This document shows positions 28,540 to 36,448 of a stretch of DNA of 64,000 nt, in pieces (positions within the stretch are counted from its first letter, which is position 1; each line of letters begins with the position of its first letter). The notes under the pieces were generated by a model. It was not told the DNA's origin. It ran no database searches and saw only the letters and a program-made list of their open reading frames with translations. This DNA comes from Clostridiales bacterium (GTDB lineage: Bacteria > Bacillota > Clostridia > Christensenellales > Christensenellaceae). A program made the translations under genes and the position numbers. The stretch is taken from assembly GCA_015056045.1 (NCBI GenBank), contig SVGZ01000005.1, positions 1-64,000 of the forward strand. Reading direction: 5' to 3'.

Positions 28540-30246
28540 ATGGGTAACAGAAAACTTAAGCTTACGCTGACGATCATTCTTGCGGTATTGGTCGTTGCGC
28601 TGATTGCGACTGCTGTCGTATACTTCATCGGGCTTAGCGGAACAGCTGAACAGGAAGAGCTTCCTGTCGAAACACCGGTTATGCTCGAAACCGCAGATCC
28701 CCAAAGATTCCTTGAAGGCATTACCATTGCGGGTGTTGATGTCGGCGGGATGACATTAAAAGAAGCAAGGGATGCCATTGCACCCGTTAAAAATGAACTG
28801 TTGAGCAATATCAGCTTCGAACTCGTTCATGCACAGGCGGATGCTTCCGATACACCGGAACTGCCCGAACCGCCTGCAGAACCCGGAACGACCGCTAAAC
28901 CTGCCGTTAAATTCCCCGGTACAGTCGAAAACCTCGGTATCGTCTGCAACGATATGATCGTTCTCGATCAGGCTTTTGACCTTGGCCACAGCGGCGAAGA
29001 AGGCGAAGAGCTCGATGCGCTCATCAAAGACGTCCGCACAAACGGCAGAGAATTTGAAATTGCCCTTGAAGTGGATGAAAACGTCATCATGGCAGGCGCG
29101 ATCGCAGAAATTGCTGCAAAGATCAATGTTGACGCACAGGATGCGACCGTACAGATCAATAAAGATGCGGAAGACCCTGCGCAGATGTTTGTTTTCACAA
29201 ACGCTGTCACAGGCGTTGAGCTTGACCAGCAGGCTCTGATTACGCTGATCGAAGATACCCTTGCAGCAGGAACAAAGACAGGCGAACTGACGATCCCCGT
29301 TATCATCACCGAACCGCAGATCATGGATGGTGCTGCAACGGAAGATATCGTTCTGCGCAGCCACTTTGAATCTTCCTTTGCAAAGAGCCCCTATAACAGA
29401 GATACCCGTGTATTCAATATTAAGAAAGCCTGCGGCCTGATCACCGGTACGATCCTGGAACCCGGTCAGGTATTCTCCACAAACGATACTTTAGGCCCCA
29501 GAACATATGCACTTGGTTGGAAAGGCGCTCCGGCAATCATCGAAGGCGGTGCTTCCGAAGATCAGGCTGGCGGCGGTGTTTGCCACGTTTCCACAACGCT
29601 TTATGATGCTGTCGTTATGGCAGACCTCGAGATCGTTTACAGAAGAGGCCATTCGAGCAAGCTCGGTTATGATCCGGGCGGTCTTGACGCAACGATCAAC
29701 ACAGGTACGATCGACTTCAAGTGGAAGAACAATACAGATTCCAATATCTATGTCATCATGTATGTTGATGATGAAAAGAAGGTTGTCGTCTGCGATATTT
29801 ATGGCGAAGCTTTCCCCGAAGAATATGACGAGATCAGACTGACCAGCAAAAAGCTGAGGACGCTTACCCCGCAGGGTGAGATCGAATACCGCGTTGATAA
29901 GACACAGAAACCAGATTATGTAAAAGTCTTTGCGGAAAGAAAGAACGGTTCCGTCTATCAGTCCTATAAGAACTATTATAAGAACGGCGAACTCGTCAAG
30001 ACAGAAAAACTGGCAGAGACGACCTATCCCGCAAGAAACGGTATCACCATCGTTGGACCGGGATACCTTACGCCTTCACCGGGTCTGACAACACCGGGTA
30101 CCAATACACCGAACCCGAATACACCGAACCCGAACACACCGAATCCGAATACACCGAACCCGAACACGCCGAATCCGGAAACACCGAATCCGGATACACC
30201 GGATCCGAACCCGGATACACCGGATCCCGAAGTACCGGTTGGTTAA
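28540..30246 (+). CDS. VanW family exported protein with peptidoglycan-binding-like domain
   Basis: A 568-residue surface protein. An N-terminal membrane anchor (residues 7-30) is followed by GITIAGVDVGGMTLKEARDAI, the start of a PG_binding_4-type domain. The VanW domain (about 280-430) includes GQVFSTNDTLGPRT, EDQAGGGVCHVSTTLYDAV and the late YVIMYVDDEKK. After it come about 90 residues of G5-like character. The C-terminus is a Pro-rich tail of TPNPN-type repeats. VanW domains occur on cell-wall proteins of clostridia; their reaction is unknown. No LPxTG signal is seen. GAGGT precedes the ATG; a strong terminator follows. Confidence 0.88.
   Translation: MGNRKLKLTLTIILAVLVVALIATAVVYFIGLSGTAEQEELPVETPVMLETADPQRFLEGITIAGVDVGGMTLKEARDAIAPVKNELLSNISFELVHAQADASDTPELPEPPAEPGTTAKPAVKFPGTVENLGIVCNDMIVLDQAFDLGHSGEEGEELDALIKDVRTNGREFEIALEVDENVIMAGAIAEIAAKINVDAQDATVQINKDAEDPAQMFVFTNAVTGVELDQQALITLIEDTLAAGTKTGELTIPVIITEPQIMDGAATEDIVLRSHFESSFAKSPYNRDTRVFNIKKACGLITGTILEPGQVFSTNDTLGPRTYALGWKGAPAIIEGGASEDQAGGGVCHVSTTLYDAVVMADLEIVYRRGHSSKLGYDPGGLDATINTGTIDFKWKNNTDSNIYVIMYVDDEKKVVVCDIYGEAFPEEYDEIRLTSKKLRTLTPQGEIEYRVDKTQKPDYVKVFAERKNGSVYQSYKNYYKNGELVKTEKLAETTYPARNGITIVGPGYLTPSPGLTTPGTNTPNPNTPNPNTPNPNTPNPNTPNPETPNPDTPDPNPDTPDPEVPVG
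30106..30230 (+). repeat. 15-base tandem repeat encoding a TPNPN tail
   Basis: About eight imperfect 15-base units (consensus ACACCGAACCCGAAT) encode the Pro/Asn/Thr C-terminal tail of the VanW protein, degenerating to Asp/Glu-containing units at the end. Such in-frame repeats can vary in number between strains. Confidence 0.88.
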
Positions 30247-30255
30247 GAACAAGCG

Positions 30256-30289
30256 ATCATCCCTTTTCAAAAGAGAAGGGATGATTTTT
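30256..30289 (+). terminator. Terminator of the VanW-family gene
   Basis: A 13-bp stem ATCATCCCTTTTC / GAGAAGGGATGAT with one G-U pair, followed by five T residues, 9 bases after the stop. Confidence 0.9.
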
Positions 30290-30299
30290 GTATTATGTC

Positions 30300-30329
30300 T
30301 TGCGTGAGTTTTCAAGCGCTTGCTATAAT
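30300..30329 (+). promoter_or_regulatory. Promoter for the M3 oligopeptidase gene
   Basis: A perfect TATAAT with an extended -10 (TGCTATAAT), and TTGCGT 18 bases upstream. Confidence 0.7.
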
Positions 30330-30372
30330 AAAAGAGTAATTTGGTAAATCAACCAGAAAGTGGAGAGATAAT

Positions 30373-32064
30373 ATGAAATTTTCCGAAATGACCTACACAA
30401 GACCCGATATCGAAAGCCTGAAAAAGGCCGCACAGCATGCTGCGGAAGCGCTCGCAAAGGCGGCATCTGCAGAAGAACAGATTGCGATCTACCGTGCCTT
30501 TGAAAAGGAATCGAACACCGTTGAAACGATGGCAACGCTCGCATACATCCGCCATACAATCAACACGAAAGATGAATTTTATGAAAAAGAGCAGGATTGG
30601 CTCGATGAGATCATGCCCGAACTCGAAGAGCTTAACCAAATGGTGAGCCTTGCGATCTTAGCTTCCCCGTTCAGGGCTGAACTCGAAGCGGAATTCGGCA
30701 GCATCCTTTTCACCAATATGGAAATCGCCGTCCGCAGCTTCAAACCCGAACTCATGCCGCTGATGGCAGAAGAAAACAGACTCTCCAGCGAATATCAGAA
30801 GCTCTATGCTTCCGCAATGGTCGAATTTGACGGCAAAACCATGCCTTTGCCGATGCTCGGACCCTATAAACAGAGTACAGACAGAGCCATCCGCAAAGCT
30901 GCATACGAAACAGAAGGCAGATTTTTTGATGCTCACCGCGAAGAACTCGACACGATCTATGACAAGCTCGTTCACAACCGCACCGAACAGGCAAAGCTTT
31001 TAGGTTATGAAAACTATCTGCCGCTCGGTTATGACCGCATGCAGCGCAACTGCTACGGTCCGGAAAAGATCGCCGCATTCAGAAATCAGGTCGTTTCCGA
31101 TCTCGTTCCGCTTGTTGCAAAGATCAAAAAGGATCAGCAGGAAAGACTCGGCGTTGACCATATGTATTTCTATGACGATATTATGATGTTCCCCGACGGC
31201 AACGCAAAGCCCGAAGGTACAGCAGACGATATTTTAGCCGCAGGTCTTAAAATGTATCATGATCTGAGCCCCGAAACGGCAGAATTTATCGACTTTATGT
31301 ATGAAAATGAGCTGCTCGATGTTTTATCCAAAGACGGCAAAGCACCCGGCGGTTACTGCACATCCATTCCGGATTACAAAGCACCGTTCATTTTCTCCAA
31401 CTTCAACGGAACGGCAGGCGATGTTGACGTATTGACACACGAAGCAGGTCACGCTTTTGCGGATTACCGTGCCGTCAGAAAAGACTATATCCGCCCGCTG
31501 CAGTCGCCGACGCTCGAAGCCTGCGAATGCCATTCCATGTCGATGGAATTTTTAACACAGGATCATCACAAAAACTTCTTTGGCAATGCGACAAGAAAAT
31601 ATGAGATCGGTCACTGCGAAGATGCGCTGATCTTCATTCCTTACGGCTGTCTTGTCGATGAATTCCAGCACCGTGTTTATGAAAACCCGGATATGACGCC
31701 CGAAGAAAGAAACGAACTCTGGGCAAGCCTCGAAAAGAAATTCAGGCCTTGGCTCGATTTCGGTGATCTGCCTTTCTATGGCAGAGGTGCGGGCTGGCAG
31801 AGACAGCTCCATATCTATGGTTCGCCTTTCTATTATATTGATTACTGCCTTGCGCAGACAGTCGCATTCCAGTTCTGGATCGCATCTATGGAAGACAGAA
31901 AAGCAGCTTGGGAAAAATATCTCGCCTTTACAGATCTCGGCGGAACCTTGAGCTTTGAAGACCTCGTTAAGAGCGCAGGCTTAAAAGTTCCCTATGAAGA
32001 TGGCTGCATCAAGGAGATCGGCGAAGCGATCGGCCGTTGGATCGAAGAAAATCCGCTTGCATAA
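30373..32064 (+). CDS. M3 family oligoendopeptidase (PepF type)
   Basis: A 563-residue cytoplasmic zinc metallopeptidase that degrades short peptides. The zinc motif HEAGH is at about residue 356-360 (VLTHEAGHAFADY), with the second-shell Glu supplied about 25 residues later (SPTLEACECHSMSMEFL). The helical N-terminal domain is typical of the M3B oligoendopeptidase group. The ATG has a GGAGAG site. It has its own promoter, but the adjacent gene cluster encodes an oligopeptide importer, so it may process peptides brought in by that system (inference from context). Confidence 0.93.
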   Translation: MKFSEMTYTRPDIESLKKAAQHAAEALAKAASAEEQIAIYRAFEKESNTVETMATLAYIRHTINTKDEFYEKEQDWLDEIMPELEELNQMVSLAILASPFRAELEAEFGSILFTNMEIAVRSFKPELMPLMAEENRLSSEYQKLYASAMVEFDGKTMPLPMLGPYKQSTDRAIRKAAYETEGRFFDAHREELDTIYDKLVHNRTEQAKLLGYENYLPLGYDRMQRNCYGPEKIAAFRNQVVSDLVPLVAKIKKDQQERLGVDHMYFYDDIMMFPDGNAKPEGTADDILAAGLKMYHDLSPETAEFIDFMYENELLDVLSKDGKAPGGYCTSIPDYKAPFIFSNFNGTAGDVDVLTHEAGHAFADYRAVRKDYIRPLQSPTLEACECHSMSMEFLTQDHHKNFFGNATRKYEIGHCEDALIFIPYGCLVDEFQHRVYENPDMTPEERNELWASLEKKFRPWLDFGDLPFYGRGAGWQRQLHIYGSPFYYIDYCLAQTVAFQFWIASMEDRKAAWEKYLAFTDLGGTLSFEDLVKSAGLKVPYEDGCIKEIGEAIGRWIEENPLA

Positions 32065-32137
32065 AATCAAAAGTTTGTAAAATATGGGCTTTTTGGTTGG
32101 AAAAATGTGCATTTGGGAATAAAGTCTCAACTTTTGG

Positions 32138-32166
32138 TTGAAACTTGGGCAAAACTGTGTTAAATT
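32138..32166 (+). promoter_or_regulatory. Promoter for the small membrane protein gene at 32230
   Basis: TTGAAA, a 17-base spacer and TAAATT; a second pairing, TTGGGC-17-GATAAT, overlaps it. Either start of transcription lies near 32172-32180, which argues against the ATG at 32176. Confidence 0.6.
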
Positions 32167-32229
32167 AGATAATGATTGCATGGGAGTATTGCGCCCTTTT
32201 GGGGCTTTACCCATCGAAAGGAAAAAGAT

Positions 32230-32766
32230 TTGGGCTATAAGAAATACGTCAAGGACTATGAGATCGAATATCGGGACGTGCCGGGTAAAAAAAGGCAAAA
32301 AGCGGTTCGTGTCTACATAGGCCCGTATTTTCGTTTCCGGGAAAGCAAGGAAGAGATCGAAAAACTGAAAAAGTTTTATCTGATCGGCTTGCTTCTGGAA
32401 ATCTTCCTTATCCTTTTCCCGATGTGCTTCGATTCGGCAGCACAGAGAAGCTATATGATCGCCTTACCGCAGGCTTTATCGACGATCCCGCTTGTCCTTG
32501 CAGGCGGTTCCGTATGGCGGCTCTTTACCGCAAAAGAAAAAGTCGAACGCGAACATGCGGATATGATCTATTCGCGGATGAGCGGCGCATCGCTTTTCCT
32601 CATGATCTTCCATGGCATCGGTTTTGTTGGTTCGATCCTCTACCTTGTAAAAGGCATTGCGGAAACGATCGACATCATCTCCTGCCTGTGCAATCTGCTC
32701 GTTTTTCCGTTGTCTGTCCTGTTTTTCGTAAGGAAAAAGGGGCTTAAACTGGAAGAAATCAAATAA
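32230..32766 (+). CDS. Membrane protein of unknown function (TTG start)
   Basis: A 178-residue protein that I do not recognise. A basic N-terminus of about 55 residues (GYKKYVKDYEIEYRDVPGKK...) is followed by four hydrophobic helices in two pairs, with the connecting loop carrying charged residues (AKEKVEREHADMIYSRM). The open frame has an ATG at 32176, but this lies at the predicted transcription start with no ribosome site. TTG at 32230 is preceded by GAAAGGAAAAAG. Placed between pepF and the oligopeptide importer. Confidence 0.7.
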   Translation: MGYKKYVKDYEIEYRDVPGKKRQKAVRVYIGPYFRFRESKEEIEKLKKFYLIGLLLEIFLILFPMCFDSAAQRSYMIALPQALSTIPLVLAGGSVWRLFTAKEKVEREHADMIYSRMSGASLFLMIFHGIGFVGSILYLVKGIAETIDIISCLCNLLVFPLSVLFFVRKKGLKLEEIK

Positions 32767-32767
32767 C

Positions 32768-32869
32768 TGCGGTTCTTCCGCAAAAACACCATGGTGTTTT
32801 TCTTTAATAACTCCTGTTATTAAAGAAATTCCTATTCGATATTTACCGGAAACCAAGCCGGGTAAATAT
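32768..32869 (+). promoter_or_regulatory. Four tandem hairpins before the oligopeptide importer
   Basis: Consecutive stems: TGCGG/CCGCA (32768-32782), AAAAACACC/GGTGTTTTT (32782-32801, terminator-like), CTTTAATAAC/GTTATTAAAG (32802-32825) and ATATTTACCGG/CCGGGTAAATAT (32839-32869). The last ends 13 bases before the ribosome site. The first two probably terminate the preceding gene; the last two would form the 5' end of the importer mRNA. I find no convincing -35/-10 pair here. Confidence 0.6.
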
Positions 32870-32894
32870 AAAAAAATAATATGGGAGGAAACTT

Positions 32895-35234
32895 ATGAAT
32901 TCCAAACTCACAAAGATCCTGGCTTTCATGCTGGCTTTCGTGATGGTTCTCGGTATGTTCGTAGGCTGCACAAAGAAAGAAGAAGAACAGCCCTCCGAAA
33001 CAGTATCCGTAGAAGCTGAACCCACAGAAGCTCCGTCTGAAGAAGTCGAGGAAGAAGTTGAAGAAGAAGTTGAAGTAAACGACACACTCGTTGTTGCTTA
33101 TGACTACTTCTCCGAAAAGTTCTCTCCGTTCTTTGCAACAACATCCTATGACCAGGATGCTGCCGGCCTTACACAGGTTGGTCTGCTTCCCTCTGACCGT
33201 GAAGGTAATGTCCTTCTCAACGCAAAAGATGGCGAAGTAGTTGCTTACAACGGCACAGACTACACCTACAACGGCATTGCTAACTGCGAAATCGTTGAAA
33301 ACGCTGACGGCACAGTCACATACAAAATTGACATGCGCGACGACGTTGTCTTCTCCGATGGCACACCCTTAACAGCAAATGACGTTATCTTCACCATGTA
33401 CGTTCTCAGCGACCCGACATACGATGGTTCTTCTACACTCTATTCCCAGAAGATCCTCGGTATGGAAGCATATCGCTCCGGTATGGACACACTGTTCAAC
33501 CTGCTCTGCGCTGCTGGCCGCGAAAACACAGATTTCACCAACTGGGATGAAGCTACACAGACAGCTTTCTGGGCTGATGTAGACCAGGCTGGCGAAAAAT
33601 TCGCTCAGGAAATCGTTGACTACTGCATCGCTGCTGGTTACGGCACAGATGTAGGCACAGCTGCTCCCGCTTGGGGCTTCGAAGTTGCTGCTGATGCTAC
33701 AGCTGCTGACTTCTTCGCTGCTATGGAAGCTAAATATGCTGGCGACCTCGCTCAGCTTTCTTCCGTAGAATCCGCAGGCACAGCTCTGTTCGATTTCATG
33801 GAAAACTATGACGCATACACAGTAGGTGTTGCAACAGGCACAGGCGCTGCAAACATCGAAGGTATCAAGAAGACAGGCGACTACTCCCTCGAAGTTACAG
33901 TAGAAGGTATTGACCCGACATTCATCTACCAGCTCGGCGTTACAGTTGCTCCGCTTCACTACTATGGTGATGCTTCCCTCTTCAATTACGAAAACAACCA
34001 GTTCGGTTTCAACAAGGGTGACCTTTCCACAGTTCGTGCAAAGACAACAACACCCCTTGGCGCTGGCCCCTACAAGTTTGTTTCTTATGAAAACAACATC
34101 ATCTCCTACGAAGCTAACGAAAATTACTTCGAAGGTGCTCCGAAGATCAAGTATCTGAAGATGCAGGGCGTTTCCACAGCTGATAAGATGACAGGTATGA
34201 CAACAGACCTGTTCGATATCACAATCCCGAACTATAACGATAACGATATCGCTGCTATCAAAGCTGCAAACTCCAACGGTGAACTCGTTGGCGATAAGAT
34301 CACGACAGTTGCTACAGACTTCCTTGGCTATGGCTACATCGGTATCTGCGCTAACACCGTTAAGGTTGGCGATGACAAAGCTTCCGACGAATCCAAGGCT
34401 CTCCGCCGCGGTCTCGCAACACTGATGGCTGTATTCCGTGAACCCGTTATTTACGCTTACTACGGCGACCGTGCTTCCATCATCCAGTACCCGATCTCCA
34501 ACACATCCTGGGCAGCTCCGAGACCGGCTGATGAAGGCTACAACCTTGCTTACTCCAAGAACGCTGCAGGCGAAGTTGTTGTTACAGCTGAAATGACACA
34601 GGACGAAAAAGTTGCTGCTGCTAAAGAAGCTGCTAAGTCCCTGTTCATTGCTGCAGGCTACACATATGATGAAGCTTCCGCTAAGTTCACAGCAGCTCCG
34701 GCTGGTGCAGACATGGCTTGGGAAATCATCATCCCCGCTGACGGTGTAGGCGATCACCCGTCATACGGTATCCTCACAGAAACCAAGAACGCTCTTAACG
34801 AAATGGGCCTCGACCTTATCATCAACGACCCGGCAGACTCCAACGAACTCTGGGATGCTCTCGATGCAGGCACATGCCAGCTTTGGGCAGCAGCTTGGGG
34901 CGCTATACCCGATCCGGATATGTATCAGGTATATCACTCCTCGAATATTGTAGGTCTGGAAGGTTCCACAGAATCCAACCACTACAGCATCCAGGATCCG
35001 GAACTCGACAAACTCATCATGACAGGCCGTTCCACAACGGACCAGGCTTTCCGTAAGGCAACTTACAAAGAAGCTCTCGAACTGATCATGAGCTGGGGCG
35101 TTGAACTCCCGACATATCAGAGACAGGAAGCTACACTGTTCTCCACAGAACGTGTTAACGTTTCTACAATCCCCGGCGATATGACACCTTACTATGGCTG
35201 GGCTGCAGAAATCCACAAACTCGAACTGAACTAA
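32895..35234 (+). CDS. Oligopeptide ABC transporter substrate-binding lipoprotein
   Basis: A 779-residue extracellular receptor of the SBP_bac_5 (OppA/DppA) family. The lipoprotein signal ends at FVGC (Cys 25). An acidic Glu/Val-rich spacer follows at about 30-60. The ligand-binding body includes VVFSDGTPLTANDVIFTM and a late YQVYHSSNIVG. It is longer than the usual 500-600 residues owing to extra segments in the first half (about residues 195-330). Codon bias (GCT, ACA, GAA, CTC) differs from neighbours and suggests very high expression. A GGGAGGAAAC site precedes the ATG. It heads a cluster of receptor, two permeases and two ATPases. Confidence 0.94.
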   Translation: MNSKLTKILAFMLAFVMVLGMFVGCTKKEEEQPSETVSVEAEPTEAPSEEVEEEVEEEVEVNDTLVVAYDYFSEKFSPFFATTSYDQDAAGLTQVGLLPSDREGNVLLNAKDGEVVAYNGTDYTYNGIANCEIVENADGTVTYKIDMRDDVVFSDGTPLTANDVIFTMYVLSDPTYDGSSTLYSQKILGMEAYRSGMDTLFNLLCAAGRENTDFTNWDEATQTAFWADVDQAGEKFAQEIVDYCIAAGYGTDVGTAAPAWGFEVAADATAADFFAAMEAKYAGDLAQLSSVESAGTALFDFMENYDAYTVGVATGTGAANIEGIKKTGDYSLEVTVEGIDPTFIYQLGVTVAPLHYYGDASLFNYENNQFGFNKGDLSTVRAKTTTPLGAGPYKFVSYENNIISYEANENYFEGAPKIKYLKMQGVSTADKMTGMTTDLFDITIPNYNDNDIAAIKAANSNGELVGDKITTVATDFLGYGYIGICANTVKVGDDKASDESKALRRGLATLMAVFREPVIYAYYGDRASIIQYPISNTSWAAPRPADEGYNLAYSKNAAGEVVVTAEMTQDEKVAAAKEAAKSLFIAAGYTYDEASAKFTAAPAGADMAWEIIIPADGVGDHPSYGILTETKNALNEMGLDLIINDPADSNELWDALDAGTCQLWAAAWGAIPDPDMYQVYHSSNIVGLEGSTESNHYSIQDPELDKLIMTGRSTTDQAFRKATYKEALELIMSWGVELPTYQRQEATLFSTERVNVSTIPGDMTPYYGWAAEIHKLELN

Positions 35235-35241
35235 CAGTTAA

Positions 35242-35412
35242 CTCCTGACGGAAGACTCCGGGGGGCTGCATTTATTGCAGCTCCCCGATTCTACCGTACT
35301 GAGCCATGGGCAAATGCGCTTTGTTTATGGCTCAATGCGGTAGGGTCAGGAGGGCTTACCTGACTCTATTATATGGAAATTGGGTAGCAAGCACGGGAAA
35401 TAAAGCCCGTGC
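35242..35412 (+). ncRNA. Structured intergenic RNA inside the oligopeptide importer operon
   Basis: An outer stem CTCCTGAC (35242-35249) / GTCAGGAG (35345-35352) encloses two hairpins. One is a 12-bp CGGGGGGCTGCA / TGCAGCTCCCCG stem (35259-35287). The other is a 17-bp-long stem beginning CTACCG and closing CGGTAG (35291-35343) with a 19-base loop. A second CCTGAC copy at 35359-35364 can compete for the same GTCAGG. A further hairpin GCACGGG/CCCGTGC (35391-35412) follows. No U tract is present, so these are not simple terminators. They may stabilise the receptor mRNA or control read-through into the permease genes. Confidence 0.7.
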
Positions 35413-35443
35413 AATAAATATATTTTGAAGAAATGGTGATAGA

Positions 35444-36436
35444 ATGGGAAAATTTATCGTTAAGCGTCTTTTGACTTCAGTACTGATCCTGATCTGTGTC
35501 ATGCTGATCATTTACACGCTGATGCATTGCCTCCCGACGAACTATATTGAGACTATGGCGCGCCAGCTCTCGCAGCGTCCGGGCAACACCAAGTCTGCAG
35601 CGGAATGGCTGGCCGACTTAAATGCCCAATATGGTATGGACAAAGGCATCATCGGCGGATTCTTTGTCTGGCTGCAGAACGCCCTTGCGGGTGATTTTGG
35701 CATCAGCTGGGTACATAACATTCCTCCGACAGAAAAATTCATGGATGTTATCGGCGTCAGCTTCATTCTTGGCGCGATCTCTATGTTCTTTGAGATCATT
35801 ATTGCGATCCCGCTGGGTATCCTCGCTGCAAAGAAACAGTACAGCGGCATCGACTACTTCGTAACCGTATTCGCCATGATCTGTATCTCCATGCCGACCT
35901 TCTTCGTTGCAACGCTATTGAAGTTGGTATTCGGCGTGCAGCTTGGCTGGTTCGAGATCGCGGGTCTGACCTCGGCAAGGTTCTTTGATACCTTATCGCC
36001 CATGGGTCAGTTCTGGAATATGGCTTGGCATCTTGTTCTTCCGGTTATCACGATCGTCATCATCTCCATCGGCGGTCTGATGCGTTACACAAGAACAAAC
36101 ATGCTCGAAGTTATGAATGCAGACTACATCAGAACAGCAAGAGCAAAGGGTCTCCCGGAAAAAGTTGTCATCAACAAACACGCTTTCCGCAACACGCTCA
36201 TTCCGGTCGTTACCATTCTCGGCGGCAGCCTCCCGAGCCTTTTCTCCGGTGCGCTCATCACAGAACAGCTGTTCTCTATCCCCGGCATCGGCTACACAGC
36301 ATATCAGTCCATGATCGTCGGCGACATCCCCTTCACGATGTTCTATCTGACATTTATGGCGATCCTTACGCTTGTCGGCAACCTGATCGCAGACTTGCTC
36401 TATGCTGCGGTTGACCCGCGCGTACGCCTGAGCTAA
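35444..36436 (+). CDS. Oligopeptide ABC transporter permease (OppB type)
   Basis: A 330-residue membrane subunit with six helices. The N-terminal MGKFIVKRLLTSVLILICVMLIIY helix, the RYTRTNMLEVMNADYIRTARAKGLPE EAA-type loop and the late LITEQLFSIPGIGY segment are family hallmarks. It sits 209 bases after the receptor gene, beyond the structured intergenic RNA, and 12 bases before the second permease. It forms the channel with the enlarged OppC-like partner. Confidence 0.95.
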   Translation: MGKFIVKRLLTSVLILICVMLIIYTLMHCLPTNYIETMARQLSQRPGNTKSAAEWLADLNAQYGMDKGIIGGFFVWLQNALAGDFGISWVHNIPPTEKFMDVIGVSFILGAISMFFEIIIAIPLGILAAKKQYSGIDYFVTVFAMICISMPTFFVATLLKLVFGVQLGWFEIAGLTSARFFDTLSPMGQFWNMAWHLVLPVITIVIISIGGLMRYTRTNMLEVMNADYIRTARAKGLPEKVVINKHAFRNTLIPVVTILGGSLPSLFSGALITEQLFSIPGIGYTAYQSMIVGDIPFTMFYLTFMAILTLVGNLIADLLYAAVDPRVRLS

Positions 36437-36448
36437 GGAGGAAATATC

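Noticed and set aside
30106-30230. CRISPR-like array
   Set aside because: Units are 15 bases, contiguous without spacers and in frame with a protein; it is a coding tandem repeat.
33369-34757. 462-residue minus-strand open frame inside the oligopeptide receptor gene
   Set aside because: Cys-rich, no ribosome site, and antisense to a clear receptor gene; produced by strong codon bias of the real gene.
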